Assembly (NCBI RefSeq): GCF_900070365.1
Contig: NZ_LN850107.1
Span: 3,782,001 to 3,846,000, forward strand
Length of the DNA: 64,000 nt
Source of the DNA: Alloactinosynnema sp. L-07
Lineage (GTDB): Bacteria; Actinomycetota; Actinomycetes; Mycobacteriales; Pseudonocardiaceae
Reading direction: 5' to 3'
Shown here: positions 16,724 to 25,607 of the stretch, piece by piece
Layout of the letters: the number at the start of each line of letters is the position of its first letter
Numbering within the stretch: position 1 is the first letter of the stretch
Notes under the pieces: model-generated
What the model was told of the DNA's origin: nothing
What the model saw: the letters and a program-made list of their open reading frames with translations, nothing else
Database searches by the model: none
Program-made: the position numbers and the translations under genes

Positions 16724-18256
16724 CTAGAGCACTGGCGGCGCGCCTGGTGGGAGGGCTCGTAGGTCCGGGGGCGGGCCCTGGTCGATCAGGCGGCGTACCG
16801 CGGCGGTGTTCAGGTGGTTGGCGACCAAATCTCCCAGGAGGTCCAGTTGGGTGGCGCGGGCGGTGGCGAAGGAGGTGTTTGGGGATGGGGTGAAACCGTC
16901 TCGGCCAGAGCGGGTGGCGGCCCAGGTGAGGATGGCTCGGCGGGCGGCGTCGTTTTCGAGTAGGCCGTGCCAGTGGGTGCCGAGGATGGAGTCTGTGGCG
17001 ACGCCTTCCGTGGTGCCGTCGGGGAGCTGGATGAGGGGTTCGTGTGGGCCTTGTCTGGTCACGCGGCCGTGGTGGATCTCGTAGCCGGTCGCGACGTGGC
17101 CCATGACTGTCCCCTGTGGACGGGTGAGAACCTTCTCTTGGGCGAACTCAATGTCCATGTCCAACAGGCCGAGGGCGTCCACGGTGCCCGCCGCCGACTC
17201 GACGTGGTCGTCGATTCGGGTGGCGAGCATTTGGAAGCCGCCGCAGATGCCGAGGAGTGGTTGGTCGCGGCGGGCGTGGTCGGCTATGGCGTCGGCCAGG
17301 CCGGTGCGGCGGAGCCAGGCCAGGTCGTCCACTGTGGACTTCGAGCCGGGGAGTACCACAAGGTCCGCGTCGGCCAGGCGGGACGGATCGGTGACGAAGC
17401 GGACCGAGACGCCCGGTTCGCAGGCCATCGCCTCGACGTCGGTGGCGTTGGAGATGCGGGGAAGTCGGACGACGGCGACGCGCAGCCACTGGGTGCCGAC
17501 CGGGGGCTGCGGTCGGCCGACGACGCCGTCGGCGGAGTAGGAGAGGGAGTCCTCCGCGTCGAGCCAGAGGTCCTCCGACCACGGGAGGACACCGAGGACG
17601 GGGCGGCCGGTGAGGTGGGTGATCTGACGGAGTCCGGGTTCGAGAAGGGAGGGGTCGCCACGGAACTTGTTGATGACGAAGCCCGCGATGAGGGCTTGGT
17701 CGGCGGGGTCGAGTAGGGCCAAGGTGCCGAAAAGGTGAGCGAAAACACCTCCCCGGTCGATGTCGCCGACGACCAGTACGGGCAGCCCGGCGGCGCGGGC
17801 CAGGCCCATGTTGGCGATGTCGTTTGCGCGGAGGTTGATCTCCGTGGGTGAGCCTGCGCCCTCGCACACGACGACGTCGTAGTCGGCGCGCAGGTCGGTG
17901 AGGGTGGCCAGGACGGTGTCCATCAGCTCGGCTTTGCGGGATCGGTACGACAGGGCCGTGGTGACGCCGACGGACTTGCCGAGGACGACGACCTGGGAAC
18001 TTCGGTCGGAGCCGGGCTTGAGCAGCACGGGGTTGAACCGCACGCTGGGTTCGACGCCGCAGGCGGCGGCCTGGAGAGCCTGGGCGCGGCCGATCTCGCC
18101 GCCGTCGGCGGTGACCATGGAGTTGTTGGACATGTTCTGCGCCTTGAACGGGGCGACCTTGACCCCGGACCTGGCCAGCCAGCGGCACAGGCCCGCGACC
18201 AAGACGCTCTTGCCCGCGTCCGATGTCGTTCCGGCGATCAACAACGCTCCGGACAT
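16724..18256 (-). CDS. cobQ: Cobyric acid synthase
   Basis: This 510-residue enzyme amidates cobyrinic acid a,c-diamide at positions b, d, e and g with glutamine and ATP. The start ATG 18256 ([17 protein letters not shown]) was chosen at the synthetase domain opening. That domain holds the variant P-loop GTTSDAGKS, the [11 protein letters not shown] segment and [13 protein letters not shown]. The C-terminal type I glutaminase domain has the nucleophile in [10 protein letters not shown] and His in [11 protein letters not shown]. Length and order are those of CobQ/CbiP. It is separated from cobL/cobM by about 9 kb, so the cobalamin genes are dispersed. The start region is 49 bases from the divergent hydrolase. 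Confidence 0.95.
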   Translation of the reverse strand: MSGALLIAGTTSDAGKSVLVAGLCRWLARSGVKVAPFKAQNMSNNSMVTADGGEIGRAQALQAAACGVEPSVRFNPVLLKPGSDRSSQVVVLGKSVGVTTALSYRSRKAELMDTVLATLTDLRADYDVVVCEGAGSPTEINLRANDIANMGLARAAGLPVLVVGDIDRGGVFAHLFGTLALLDPADQALIAGFVINKFRGDPSLLEPGLRQITHLTGRPVLGVLPWSEDLWLDAEDSLSYSADGVVGRPQPPVGTQWLRVAVVRLPRISNATDVEAMACEPGVSVRFVTDPSRLADADLVVLPGSKSTVDDLAWLRRTGLADAIADHARRDQPLLGICGGFQMLATRIDDHVESAAGTVDALGLLDMDIEFAQEKVLTRPQGTVMGHVATGYEIHHGRVTRQGPHEPLIQLPDGTTEGVATDSILGTHWHGLLENDAARRAILTWAATRSGRDGFTPSPNTSFATARATQLDLLGDLVANHLNTAAVRRLIDQGPPPDLRALPPGAPPVL

Positions 18257-18305
18257 GTGCGCGTCCACTCCCCTCGGCTGCCGACTGACTGCCATCATCC
18301 CCGTC

Positions 18306-18998
18306 ATGCCCGTCGAACCCGTCACCGCCGTCCTGGTGCACAGCCCGTTCCTCGGGCCCGCCAGCTTGCGCCCGCTCGCCGACGCGTTCGCCGCGTTGGG
18401 GCACCCCGCGGTCCTGTTGGACCTGCGGCCCAGCGTGGTCACCCCGCCGGTCCACCAGCGGCTGATCGGGGCGTTCGCCGACGCGATGTCCGACGTGTCG
18501 CTCAGCGGGCCGGTGGTGCTCGTCGGACACAGCGGCGCCGGGCCGCTGCTGCCCGCGTTCGCCGAGGACCTGGAGGACGCCGTCCGCGGGCTGGTGTACG
18601 TGGACGCGGGCCTGCCCACACCTGGACGGAGCTGGCGCGACACGGCACCCGCAGACCTCTACAACCAGCTCCGGGCGCGGAGCCGGGACGGGCAGCTGCC
18701 TCGGTGGCACCGCTGGTTCGACGACGACCCGCTGCTCGATCTGGTCGCCGACGAGGGACTGCGCGCCGACATCGCCGACGAGGCGCCGGAGGTGCCGTTG
18801 GCGTTCCTCAAGGAGCCTCGTCCGACGGTCGAGTGGGAGGGTCCGTCGAGCTACGTGGCGCTGTCCGGTGCGTACGCGGCCGAGCTGGCGCGGGCCGAGG
18901 AGCTGGGTTGGGTGACCAGGCGGCTGGATACGCACCACCTGGCCGCGGCGACCGACCCGGTGCCGGTGGCGGTCGCCATCCTTGAGGTGCTTCCGTAG
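18306..18998 (+). CDS. Alpha/beta hydrolase
   Basis: The protein has 230 residues from ATG 18306. It opens with [26 protein letters not shown], the beta strand and oxyanion region of esterase-like hydrolases. The nucleophile elbow GHSGAG follows in [14 protein letters not shown] late [15 protein letters not shown] supplies the probable catalytic His. There is no signal peptide, so it is cytosolic. Related small hydrolases act on esters or amides; the substrate is unknown. Two minus-strand cobalamin-pathway genes lie nearby but no link is shown. Confidence 0.82.
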   Translation: MPVEPVTAVLVHSPFLGPASLRPLADAFAALGHPAVLLDLRPSVVTPPVHQRLIGAFADAMSDVSLSGPVVLVGHSGAGPLLPAFAEDLEDAVRGLVYVDAGLPTPGRSWRDTAPADLYNQLRARSRDGQLPRWHRWFDDDPLLDLVADEGLRADIADEAPEVPLAFLKEPRPTVEWEGPSSYVALSGAYAAELARAEELGWVTRRLDTHHLAAATDPVPVAVAILEVLP

Positions 18999-19100
18999 CC
19001 GGAAGCCGCTGTACGCGTGGGCAAACCATGGCCGTCAGTGGGAATCCCCAGGCGCACCGACGGTATAGAGCAGGGTCGCGAGCCCGGCCAAGGCCAAGGC

Positions 19101-19274
19101 GAAGGCGAAGGCGAAGGCGAAGGCGAAGGCGAAGGCGAAGGCGAAGGCGAAGGCGAAGGCGAAGGCGAAGGCGAAGGCGAAGGCGAAGGCGAAGGCGAAG
19201 GCGAAGGCGAAGGCGAAGGCGAAGGCGAAGGCGAAGGCGAAGGCGAAGGCGAAGGCGAAGGCGAAGGCGAAGGC
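19101..19274. repeat. GAAGGC hexanucleotide tract, 29 perfect copies
   Basis: The hexamer GAAGGC is repeated 29 times without a single error over 174 bases, preceded by imperfect AAGGCC/AAGGC units. Because the unit is six bases, every frame stays open: it would read (Gly-Glu)n or (Arg)n on the plus strand and (Ala-Phe)n on the minus strand. None of these is joined to a recognisable protein, a ribosome-binding site or coding bias. It lies in the 380-base gap after the hydrolase gene. Confidence 0.95.
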
Positions 19275-19327
19275 CGAGCGCATCAGGTGGAATCGGATCA
19301 TCATTTCCCAGTCGTGATCAGTTTCGG

Positions 19328-19356
19328 GGGGTCGGCGGCGCGAGGCCGCCGACCCC
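19328..19356 (-). terminator. Perfect 12-bp hairpin after the DUF5317-like gene
   Basis: GGGGTCGGCGGC (19328-19339) pairs perfectly with GCCGCCGACCCC (19345-19356) around a 5-base loop. It lies 22 bases beyond the stop of the minus-strand membrane protein. No long T-tract follows. A terminator role is inferred from position and stability. Confidence 0.6.
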
Positions 19357-19377
19357 ACCCCCAGTGTTGGCCGCGGT

Positions 19378-19797
19378 CTACTGCCCGCGGCCCGAAGACG
19401 CGCCGACCGAGTCAGGTCGGTCGGTGGACTCTCCGGCCGTGGCATCCGCGCGCATCCCACGGGCCACGAGTGTTGCGAGGCCGAGGACTATGAGCAGGTC
19501 GCCGCCGCTGACGATCTTCCCCAGGAGCGGGATCGGGACGACGTCGGTCAGGTATTTCAGGCGGGTGTTCTCGTCGGCGGGCTCGTTCCTGGGTGTCTCC
19601 ATGTCGGTGGGCTTGCCAAGCCCGTCTCCGAGAAGAACCTCCGGATACTCGGCAGCGGTCTGGACGCCCACCGTCGCCCACAGCAGCCACGGGTGGGTGA
19701 ACCGGTTCGCGAGCGCGGAGACCCGGCCGCCTGCCGCGAGGCCGCAGGCCACCCCCAGCGCCACCGGCACGAGACACAGAATGATGAACTCGACGAC
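19378..19797 (-). CDS. DUF5317-like small membrane protein
   Basis: The protein has about 139 residues with hydrophobic segments at the N-terminus (FIILCLVPVALGVACGLAAGG), in the middle (HPWLLWATVGVQ) and near the C-terminus (SGGDLLIVLGLATLVARGM). The last motif, preceded by LKYLTDVVPIPLLGKIV, resembles the DUF5317 pattern of small membrane proteins. The start is unresolved. A strong GAGGGGAGG lies 5 bases before GTC at 19797, which is not a normal start codon. The nearest standard starts are GTG 19770 and an ATG at 19917 that would overlap the divergent gene. The function is unknown. Confidence 0.6.
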   Translation of the reverse strand, partial: VVEFIILCLVPVALGVACGLAAGGRVSALANRFTHPWLLWATVGVQTAAEYPEVLLGDGLGKPTDMETPRNEPADENTRLKYLTDVVPIPLLGKIVSGGDLLIVLGLATLVARGMRADATAGESTDRPDSVGASSGRGQ

Positions 19798-19905
19798 TGG
19801 CGCCTCCCCTCGGTCGCGATGCCACGATAGGACCCGGGGCCTGGACCAGAACAGGTCCAGAACTGGGCCATTCGTTCTGGGCCAGTCGCCGAAAGAGGGA
19901 GTCGG

Positions 19906-21214
19906 TTGGAGCTGCATATCGCGCTGCGGGGGCGGCGGGGGTTCGCCGAGCAGCTCTACCGGCAGGTCAAGGACGCGATCTTGGCCGGTGATCTCCGGCC
20001 GGGTGACGAGGTGCCGTCGACCCGGGATCTGGCCAAGCGCCTGGAGATCTCGCGGAACACCGCGGGCGTCGCCTACGACCGGCTGGTGGCTGAGGGTTTC
20101 CTGTCCTCTCGGGCGGGTGTGGGCACCTATGTCAACCGGGATCTTCGGCTCGCGGAGGCCCGGCCTGCCCCGGTGGCGAGCGGGGTCCGGCCGCTACCAG
20201 TGTGGGACGCGATGCGGGAGCGCCGGACATGGCCGCCAGGCATGTCGAGCTCAACTTCCAGCCCGGGTATCCCGACGGCCAGGCGTTCCCGTTCGCCTCG
20301 TGGCGGGCGGTGGTGGCGGGCGTGCTGAGGCAGAGCGCGGCGGCTTATGACGTCTATGACGAGCCCGCGGGCGATCAGCGGCTGCGGACGGCGGTCCAGC
20401 GGCACGTCGGGGTCTCCCGCAGGGCGCGGGCCGGGGTCGGCGAGATCATCGTGACCACGGGCAGCACGCGGGCGATCGACCTTGTCTCGCGGGTGATGGT
20501 CGGTGCCGGGGACATCGCGGCCGTCGCGGATCCGGGCTAGCCCCCGCCGCGTCAGCTGTTCACCGCGCTGGGGGCTCGGACCGTGCCGGTGCCGGTAGAC
20601 GCGGAGGGCCTGATGGTCGACGTGTTGCCGGACGAGGCGCGGCTCGTCTACACCACGCCGTCGCATCAGTTCCCGCTCGGGATGCCTATGTCGCTGCCGC
20701 GCAGGCTGGCCCTGCTGGAGTGGGCCGGTCGCCGCGACGCGGTGGTCATCGAGGACGACTACGACAGCGAGTTCCGCTACTCGGGCAGGCCGATCGAGAC
20801 CCTGCACAGCCTGACACCGCGGGCCGGGTTGTCTACGTCGGCACGTTCTCCAAGGTCATGCTCCCGACGCTGCGGCTGGGGTTCCTGGTCGCGCCGCCCT
20901 CGCTGTGGTCCGCGCTGCGCAAGGCACAGTTCGCCGTCGATCTCCACCCGTCGCTGCCCGCGCAGGCCACCTTCATCGAACGCCCGCTGCTGGCCGCGCA
21001 CATCCGTCGGATGCGCCGCGGCTATCACGAGCGGTTCTACCTGCTCCGCCACCATGACCGCGCCCTAGCCCGCGCTGCCAAGGCGGTCGGGGTCGGGGTG
21101 CTGCCACTGTCGGCGTTCTCACTCGGCGAGGACGTCCGAAATGGGCTCATGCTGGGCTTCGGCCTGCTCAAGACCGACCAGCTCGCCGAGGCCTCCGCCG
21201 GATCGGCGCGCTGA
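19906..21214 (+). pseudogene. MocR/PdxR-type GntR regulator gene, multiply broken
   Basis: An N-terminal GntR helix-turn-helix (LYRQVKDAILAGDLRPGDEVPSTRDLAKRL, ISRNTAGVAYDRLVAEGFLSSR) is followed by a fold-type I aminotransferase-like domain, the layout of MocR regulators. The reading frame changes near 20220. A TAG at 20538-20540 interrupts VADPG-PPPRQLFTALGA where family members have Tyr. The frame changes again near 20830, after which GTFSKVMLPTLRLGFLVAPP, with the PLP lysine, continues to the stop at 21214. The C-terminal part is also shortened. Two shifts plus a nonsense codon make a functional product very unlikely. Confidence 0.88.
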
Positions 21215-22072
21215 TCAGGGAAGCGTGAGGATCTCCGCGCCGGTGTCGGTGACGACGATGGTGTGCTCGAACTGGGCGGTCCAGCTCTTGTCCTTGGTGG
21301 TGACCGTCCAGTCGTCGGACCAGATGTCGTAGTCGATGCCGCCGAGAGTGATCATCGGCTCGATCGTGAAGGTCATACCCGCCTCGATCTCGGTATTCAC
21401 CGACGGCTCGTCGTAGTGCAGGACGACCAGTCCACTGTGGAACGAGCGACCGATGCCATGGCCGGTGAAGTCACGCACGACGCCGTAGTCGAAGCGCTTC
21501 GCGTAGGCCTCGATGACGCGCCCGATGACGTTGAGGGCGCGGCCGGGGCGCACCGCCTTGATGGCACGCATGGTGGCTTCGTGGGTGCGCTCGACGAGCA
21601 GGCGGGCCTCCTCCGACACCTCACCGGCCAGGAACGTCGCGTTGGTGTCGCCGTGGACGCCGCCGATGAAGGCCGTCACGTCGATGTTGACGATGTCGCC
21701 GTCCTCGATCACCGTCGAGTCCGGGATGCCGTGGCAGATGACTTCGTTGAGGGACACACAGCACGACTTCGGGAACCTGCGGTAGCCAAGGGTGGACGGG
21801 TAGGCCTGGTGGTCGAGCAGGAACTCGTGCACGACTGCGTCGACGTCGTCGGTGGTCGCGCCCGGCTTGACCGCCTTGCCGCCCTCCTGCAACGCCCGGG
21901 CGGCGATGCGCCCGGCGACCCGCATGGCCTCGACGATCTCCGGCGGCTGGACCCACGGGTCGGTGTTCTTCCGCGGGGCGGGCCGGTCGACGTACTCGGG
22001 GCGGGGGATGGCGGAGGGCACGGCCCGGCGGGGCGACTGCTCTCCTGGCTTCAGCGGGGCGCGCAACGACAT
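21215..22072 (-). CDS. map: Methionine aminopeptidase, type I (MapB-like)
   Basis: This 285-residue cytosolic metalloenzyme removes the N-terminal Met from nascent proteins. ATG 22072 ([16 protein letters not shown]) fits the MapB family start; GTG 22081 is three codons upstream. The N-terminal extension with PRPEYV and [19 protein letters not shown] marks the actinobacterial MapB type. Metal ligands are visible in [16 protein letters not shown] (two Asp), FTGHGIG (His), TIEPM (Glu) and QFEHT (Glu). It starts 21 bases after the stop of the penicillin-binding lipoprotein gene, as in the Rv2861c-Rv2864c neighbourhood, and is probably co-transcribed. Confidence 0.95.
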   Translation of the reverse strand: MSLRAPLKPGEQSPRRAVPSAIPRPEYVDRPAPRKNTDPWVQPPEIVEAMRVAGRIAARALQEGGKAVKPGATTDDVDAVVHEFLLDHQAYPSTLGYRRFPKSCCVSLNEVICHGIPDSTVIEDGDIVNIDVTAFIGGVHGDTNATFLAGEVSEEARLLVERTHEATMRAIKAVRPGRALNVIGRVIEAYAKRFDYGVVRDFTGHGIGRSFHSGLVVLHYDEPSVNTEIEAGMTFTIEPMITLGGIDYDIWSDDWTVTTKDKSWTAQFEHTIVVTDTGAEILTLP

Positions 22073-22093
22073 GCCGTTCACCCTACGACCAGC

Positions 22094-23917
22094 TCAACGC
22101 AGCCCGCCGAGGAACCTCGCGGTTGCCTGCACGGCCTTGGTGGACTCCCCCGCGTCGGTCAGCAGCACGGCGAAGGCCAGGTCGCCCTGGTAGCCGACGA
22201 ACCAGCCGTGGGAGTGGGTGCCGTCGCCGAACTGGGCGGTGCCGGTCTTGCCCCGCACGTCGGGGAACGAGTTCAGCAGACCTGCGGTGCCGACGGTGAC
22301 GACCTCGCGCATCATCTCGCGCAGCGGGGCCAGCACCGCGGCGGGCACCGGCTCCGGCGTGGTGTCGGCCTTGGTTTCGGCGCCGCGGACCAGCACGGGC
22401 TTGGGCACGGTGCCTGAGGCGACGGTCGCGGCGACGACGGCCATGCCGAACGGGCTGGCCACGACCTTGCCTTGGCCGAAGCCGTCCTCGGCGCGTTCGA
22501 CCTTGCCCGCGGCGGGCGGAACCGATCCGGTGATGGTGGTCACGCCGGGGAGCACGTAGTCGACGCCGAGGCCGAGCTGTTTGGCCATCTCGGTGAGCTC
22601 GTCGGGCGCCATCGCGACGGCGAGCTCGGCGAACGTGGTGTTGCACGAGTAGGCGAACGCCAGGTGCAGTGGCACCACGCCCTTGTCGAACTTGCCGCTG
22701 TTGGGGATCTCCCGGCCGTCGATGACCTTGGTGCCCGGGCAGCCCAGCGGCGTGTCGGCCGCGGCCTTGCCGGACTTCATCGCCGCCGCCGCGGTGACGA
22801 TCTTGAAGGTGGAGCCGGGCGGGTAGCGGCCGGTCAGGGCGAGTTGGCCCTCCTTGTCGGCGATCGCGTTCTGCGCGACGGCCAGGATCTCGCCGGTCGA
22901 CGGCTGGATGGCCACGATCATCGCGGGCGTCGGCACGTCGGCGACCGCGTTCTGCGCGGAGGTCTGGATCTGCTTGCTCAGCGCGACCCGGACCGCCGTG
23001 GCGGGCTCGGGAGCCTTGGCGAACAGTTCCTCGACGTCGGCGCCCGCGCTGTCGACGGTGTGCACGCTCCAGCCCGCGGCGCCCTGGACCTTCTCCTCGA
23101 CGATCTTGCGGATGCTCGGCAGCAGCGCGGGCGCGAGGGTCTTGTCGACAGTGAGCAGCCGGGACTCCGCGGTGAACCGGACCCCCTGCAACTCGTAGAT
23201 CAGCGAGCGCACCTTCTGGTAGTCGGCGTCGCGCAGGGCCACCACCTGGTAGGCCTTGTCGCCCGCCTTGGTCGCCCCGTCGATGATCGTCTGCTGGGTG
23301 ATCGACGGGTCGATGCCGGACAGGGCGGCGGCCAACTGCCCGGCGATGGCGTTCGCGTCGCCTGCCTTCGCCTTCTCGAACAGCACCGAGATGACGCGTT
23401 CGGGTTGCAGCACCGGCGTGCCGTCGCGGTCGAGCACCGGGGCCAGTGACGCCTCGGCGTCCCGCACGGCGATGGACTGCTGGTTGGCGAGCTTGGGGTG
23501 CAGGACGGTCGGGTCCCAGTGCACCTTCCACGCGTCGTTCTCGGCCCTCAGCTCGAACGCGCTGTCGTAGGTCCACAGCCTGCCGCGGCCTAGGTCCCAC
23601 GTGATCTCGAAGGCGGCCTTGGCGGAAGGCTGCCCTTCGGCGACGTCGACGGTCTTGACCCGCGCGATCACCGTGGCGGGTTTGATCGCGCCGCGGACCT
23701 TGTCCATCAGGGCTTTGGCCGAGTCGGCCGCGTCGGTCTGCTGCGACGCGGTCGCGGTGTCACCGCCCGCGAACGCGGCGACGAACTGGTTCGCGGCGTC
23801 CTGCGGGCCCGGGTCCGAGCCGAAGCTGCAGGCGGTCAGCGGGAGGGCGGCCACCAGCGCGGCGATCATCGCGATGGGACGGCGGAAGGTACGGCGCACG
23901 CCCCGCAGTATGCCCAA
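22094..23917 (-). CDS. Penicillin-binding lipoprotein (class B transpeptidase)
   Basis: This 607-residue protein matches the Rv2864c type. It opens with a signal sequence whose lipobox LPLTAC places the lipidated Cys at about residue 30. An NTF2-like MecA N-terminal domain, a dimerisation-type domain and the transpeptidase domain follow. All three active-site motifs are intact: STFK in YPPGSTFKIV, SCN in AYSCNTTF and KTGT in VRGKTGTAQF. It cross-links peptidoglycan outside the membrane, and MecA-like architecture often gives low beta-lactam affinity. It is immediately followed by map and preceded by the GNAT gene at 3 bases, so it belongs to one transcription unit. Confidence 0.95.
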   Translation of the reverse strand: MGILRGVRRTFRRPIAMIAALVAALPLTACSFGSDPGPQDAANQFVAAFAGGDTATASQQTDAADSAKALMDKVRGAIKPATVIARVKTVDVAEGQPSAKAAFEITWDLGRGRLWTYDSAFELRAENDAWKVHWDPTVLHPKLANQQSIAVRDAEASLAPVLDRDGTPVLQPERVISVLFEKAKAGDANAIAGQLAAALSGIDPSITQQTIIDGATKAGDKAYQVVALRDADYQKVRSLIYELQGVRFTAESRLLTVDKTLAPALLPSIRKIVEEKVQGAAGWSVHTVDSAGADVEELFAKAPEPATAVRVALSKQIQTSAQNAVADVPTPAMIVAIQPSTGEILAVAQNAIADKEGQLALTGRYPPGSTFKIVTAAAAMKSGKAAADTPLGCPGTKVIDGREIPNSGKFDKGVVPLHLAFAYSCNTTFAELAVAMAPDELTEMAKQLGLGVDYVLPGVTTITGSVPPAAGKVERAEDGFGQGKVVASPFGMAVVAATVASGTVPKPVLVRGAETKADTTPEPVPAAVLAPLREMMREVVTVGTAGLLNSFPDVRGKTGTAQFGDGTHSHGWFVGYQGDLAFAVLLTDAGESTKAVQATARFLGGLR

Positions 23918-23920
23918 TCG

Positions 23921-24778
23921 TCAGAACAAGACGGTGGCGTACTGGCCGACCTGGGCGAATCCGATCCGTCGGTACGCCGCGCGGGCCGCGGAGTTGTAGG
24001 AGTTGACGTACAGGCTGGCGGTGCGGCCCATGCCGTCGACCAGCCGCTGGACGACCGCGGCGGTGCCCGCGCTGCCCAGGCCGTGGCCGCGCCGGTCGGG
24101 GTGCACCCACACGCCCTGGATCTGGCCGACGGCGCTGGACAGGGCGCCGATCTCGGCCTTGAACACCACGTCGCCGCCCTCGAACCGGGCGAACGCGCGG
24201 CCACCGGCGATCAGTTCGGCGACCCGCGCGCGGTAGCCGGAGCCGCCGTCGCCGACGCGGGGGTCGATGCCGACCTCCTCGATGAACATGGCGATCGCGG
24301 CGGGCAGATAGCGGTCGAGTTCGTCGGGGCGGACCGGGCGGACCAGCGGGTCCGGGGTGACAATCGGGGCCGCGGAGATCGCCATCAGGGGCTGGTCGTC
24401 GCGAATCTCGCGGGCCGGACCCCAGTCGGCCTCCAACTCGGCCCAGAGGCCGAGGACCTGCTCGGCGGGGCCGACCATCGATGAGCACATGCGGCGCCTG
24501 CGTAAGGCCCGTTCGGCGAAGGCACGCAGCGCGGAGCGCTTGCCGCGCAGCGGAATGAGGTTGGGGCCCGCGAAACAGAGGGCTTCCAGCCGGGTCACGG
24601 GGCGTAGTCCGCGCAGGTCACAGCCCCAGACCTCGCCGCCGAGGCGCCACGGGTCCAGCCCGACGGTCTCGATGCGGGACGCGACCATGCAGGACGCAAC
24701 CGGGTCGGCGGTGAGCACGGCGCGCACCGCCTGACCATCCCGTTCGTCGAGCAGCCGCGCTCCTGCTAGCCGCAACAC
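23921..24778 (-). CDS. GNAT acetyltransferase with N-terminal DUF4081-like domain
   Basis: The protein has 285 residues from GTG 24778 (VLRLAGARLLDERDGQAV). The first about 130 residues match the DUF4081 domain seen before GNAT domains in actinobacteria (DPVASCMVASRIETVGLDPWRLGGEVWG). The GNAT domain follows with the acetyl-CoA loop VWVHPDRRGHGLGSAGTAAVVQ and the end YNSAARAAYRRIGFAQVGQYATVLF. It corresponds in place and architecture to Rv2867c, which sits next to ispG in mycobacteria. Here the ATPase/HNH pair separates it from ispG. The acceptor is unknown. Confidence 0.9.
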   Translation of the reverse strand: MLRLAGARLLDERDGQAVRAVLTADPVASCMVASRIETVGLDPWRLGGEVWGCDLRGLRPVTRLEALCFAGPNLIPLRGKRSALRAFAERALRRRRMCSSMVGPAEQVLGLWAELEADWGPAREIRDDQPLMAISAAPIVTPDPLVRPVRPDELDRYLPAAIAMFIEEVGIDPRVGDGGSGYRARVAELIAGGRAFARFEGGDVVFKAEIGALSSAVGQIQGVWVHPDRRGHGLGSAGTAAVVQRLVDGMGRTASLYVNSYNSAARAAYRRIGFAQVGQYATVLF

Positions 24779-24869
24779 CCCACCAGCGTGCCAGATGGGC
24801 GGGCCCACCGGAAACGGATCACCTGGTCAGCCCCTTCCCGCCGGGATGATCACCGGCTGTGAGCGGGGC

Positions 24870-25607
24870 TCATGGCAGCAGCCGGGCACGCAGATCGGGG
24901 TCGCGCAGGGTCGGCAGGACATCCTGGTCGCGGCCGAAGATCAGGTCGGCGCGCGGGACGTCGGCCTGGCGCAGCATGGCGTGGCAGACGTCGGCGAAGG
25001 GCTGTTCGCGGATGGTCAGAATGGCTTCGTCCATGTCGGGTTCGTCGGCGGCCGCGCGGGCCTTGGCCCAATTGCGGAGGCTGGCGACCACCACCCGGCG
25101 GGCCTGCTGTCGGCCGCGGACCAGCAGCGGGCGGTTGAGGCCGAACACCGTGATCGTGGCGATGCCCTTGGGGGTCGTGGCGCGGTACTCCCCGACCGAA
25201 AGCGACAGCAGCAGGTGGTCGAAGGGGTCGTCGACGGTCGGGTCGATCAGCAGCGGCTTGCCGCGCTCGTCGAGCGGGAACAGGTCGCGCTTGTGGTGGC
25301 TGTTGCATACCGAGCACGCGAGCAGGTGGTTGGGCCAGTCGAAGGTGCGCAGCGGGGTGCGGGAAAGCGGGTCGAAATGGTCGATGTCGGCGCCGAGGCT
25401 GTCGCCGCAGTACATGCAGCGCTGGACCCCGGGGGCCATCGCCGCCAGGGCTTCGCGGATCATGCCCTTGACCGCCGAATTGGTTCGCCAGAGGGCGCGC
25501 GCCGACGCCACCCGTTCCGCGGGGCGCAGCGCGGCGATCCTGTCGGTGAGTTCGGACAATCGGTCTGTGGTCGGTGGTGGCAAAGTGACGCGAGCGATTC
25601 GGATCAC
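24870..25607 (-). CDS. HNH endonuclease, PtuB-like (Septu-type effector)
   Basis: This 245-residue nuclease starts at GTG 25607, overlapping the ATPase stop by 4 bases (GTGA). Zinc-binding pairs Cys64/Cys67 (CMYC) and Cys98/Cys101 (CSVC) frame the HNH core: His77 in DIDHFDPL, Asn93 in FDWPNHLLACS and Asn102/His105 in CNSHHKRDLFP. The extension GKPLLIDPTVDDPFDHLLLS is characteristic of the TIGR02646/PtuB branch found in Septu and retron Ec78 systems. PtuB is proposed to cleave nucleic acid once released by its ATPase partner. Family placement is by motif; anti-phage function is inferred from architecture. Confidence 0.8.
   Translation of the reverse strand: MIRIARVTLPPPTTDRLSELTDRIAALRPAERVASARALWRTNSAVKGMIREALAAMAPGVQRCMYCGDSLGADIDHFDPLSRTPLRTFDWPNHLLACSVCNSHHKRDLFPLDERGKPLLIDPTVDDPFDHLLLSLSVGEYRATTPKGIATITVFGLNRPLLVRGRQQARRVVVASLRNWAKARAAADEPDMDEAILTIREQPFADVCHAMLRQADVPRADLIFGRDQDVLPTLRDPDLRARLLP

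Noticed and set aside
19101..19274. CRISPR-like array or repeat protein
   Set aside because: Units are contiguous 6-mers without spacers; the conceptual Gly-Glu or Ala-Phe proteins lack start signals and coding bias outside the tract.
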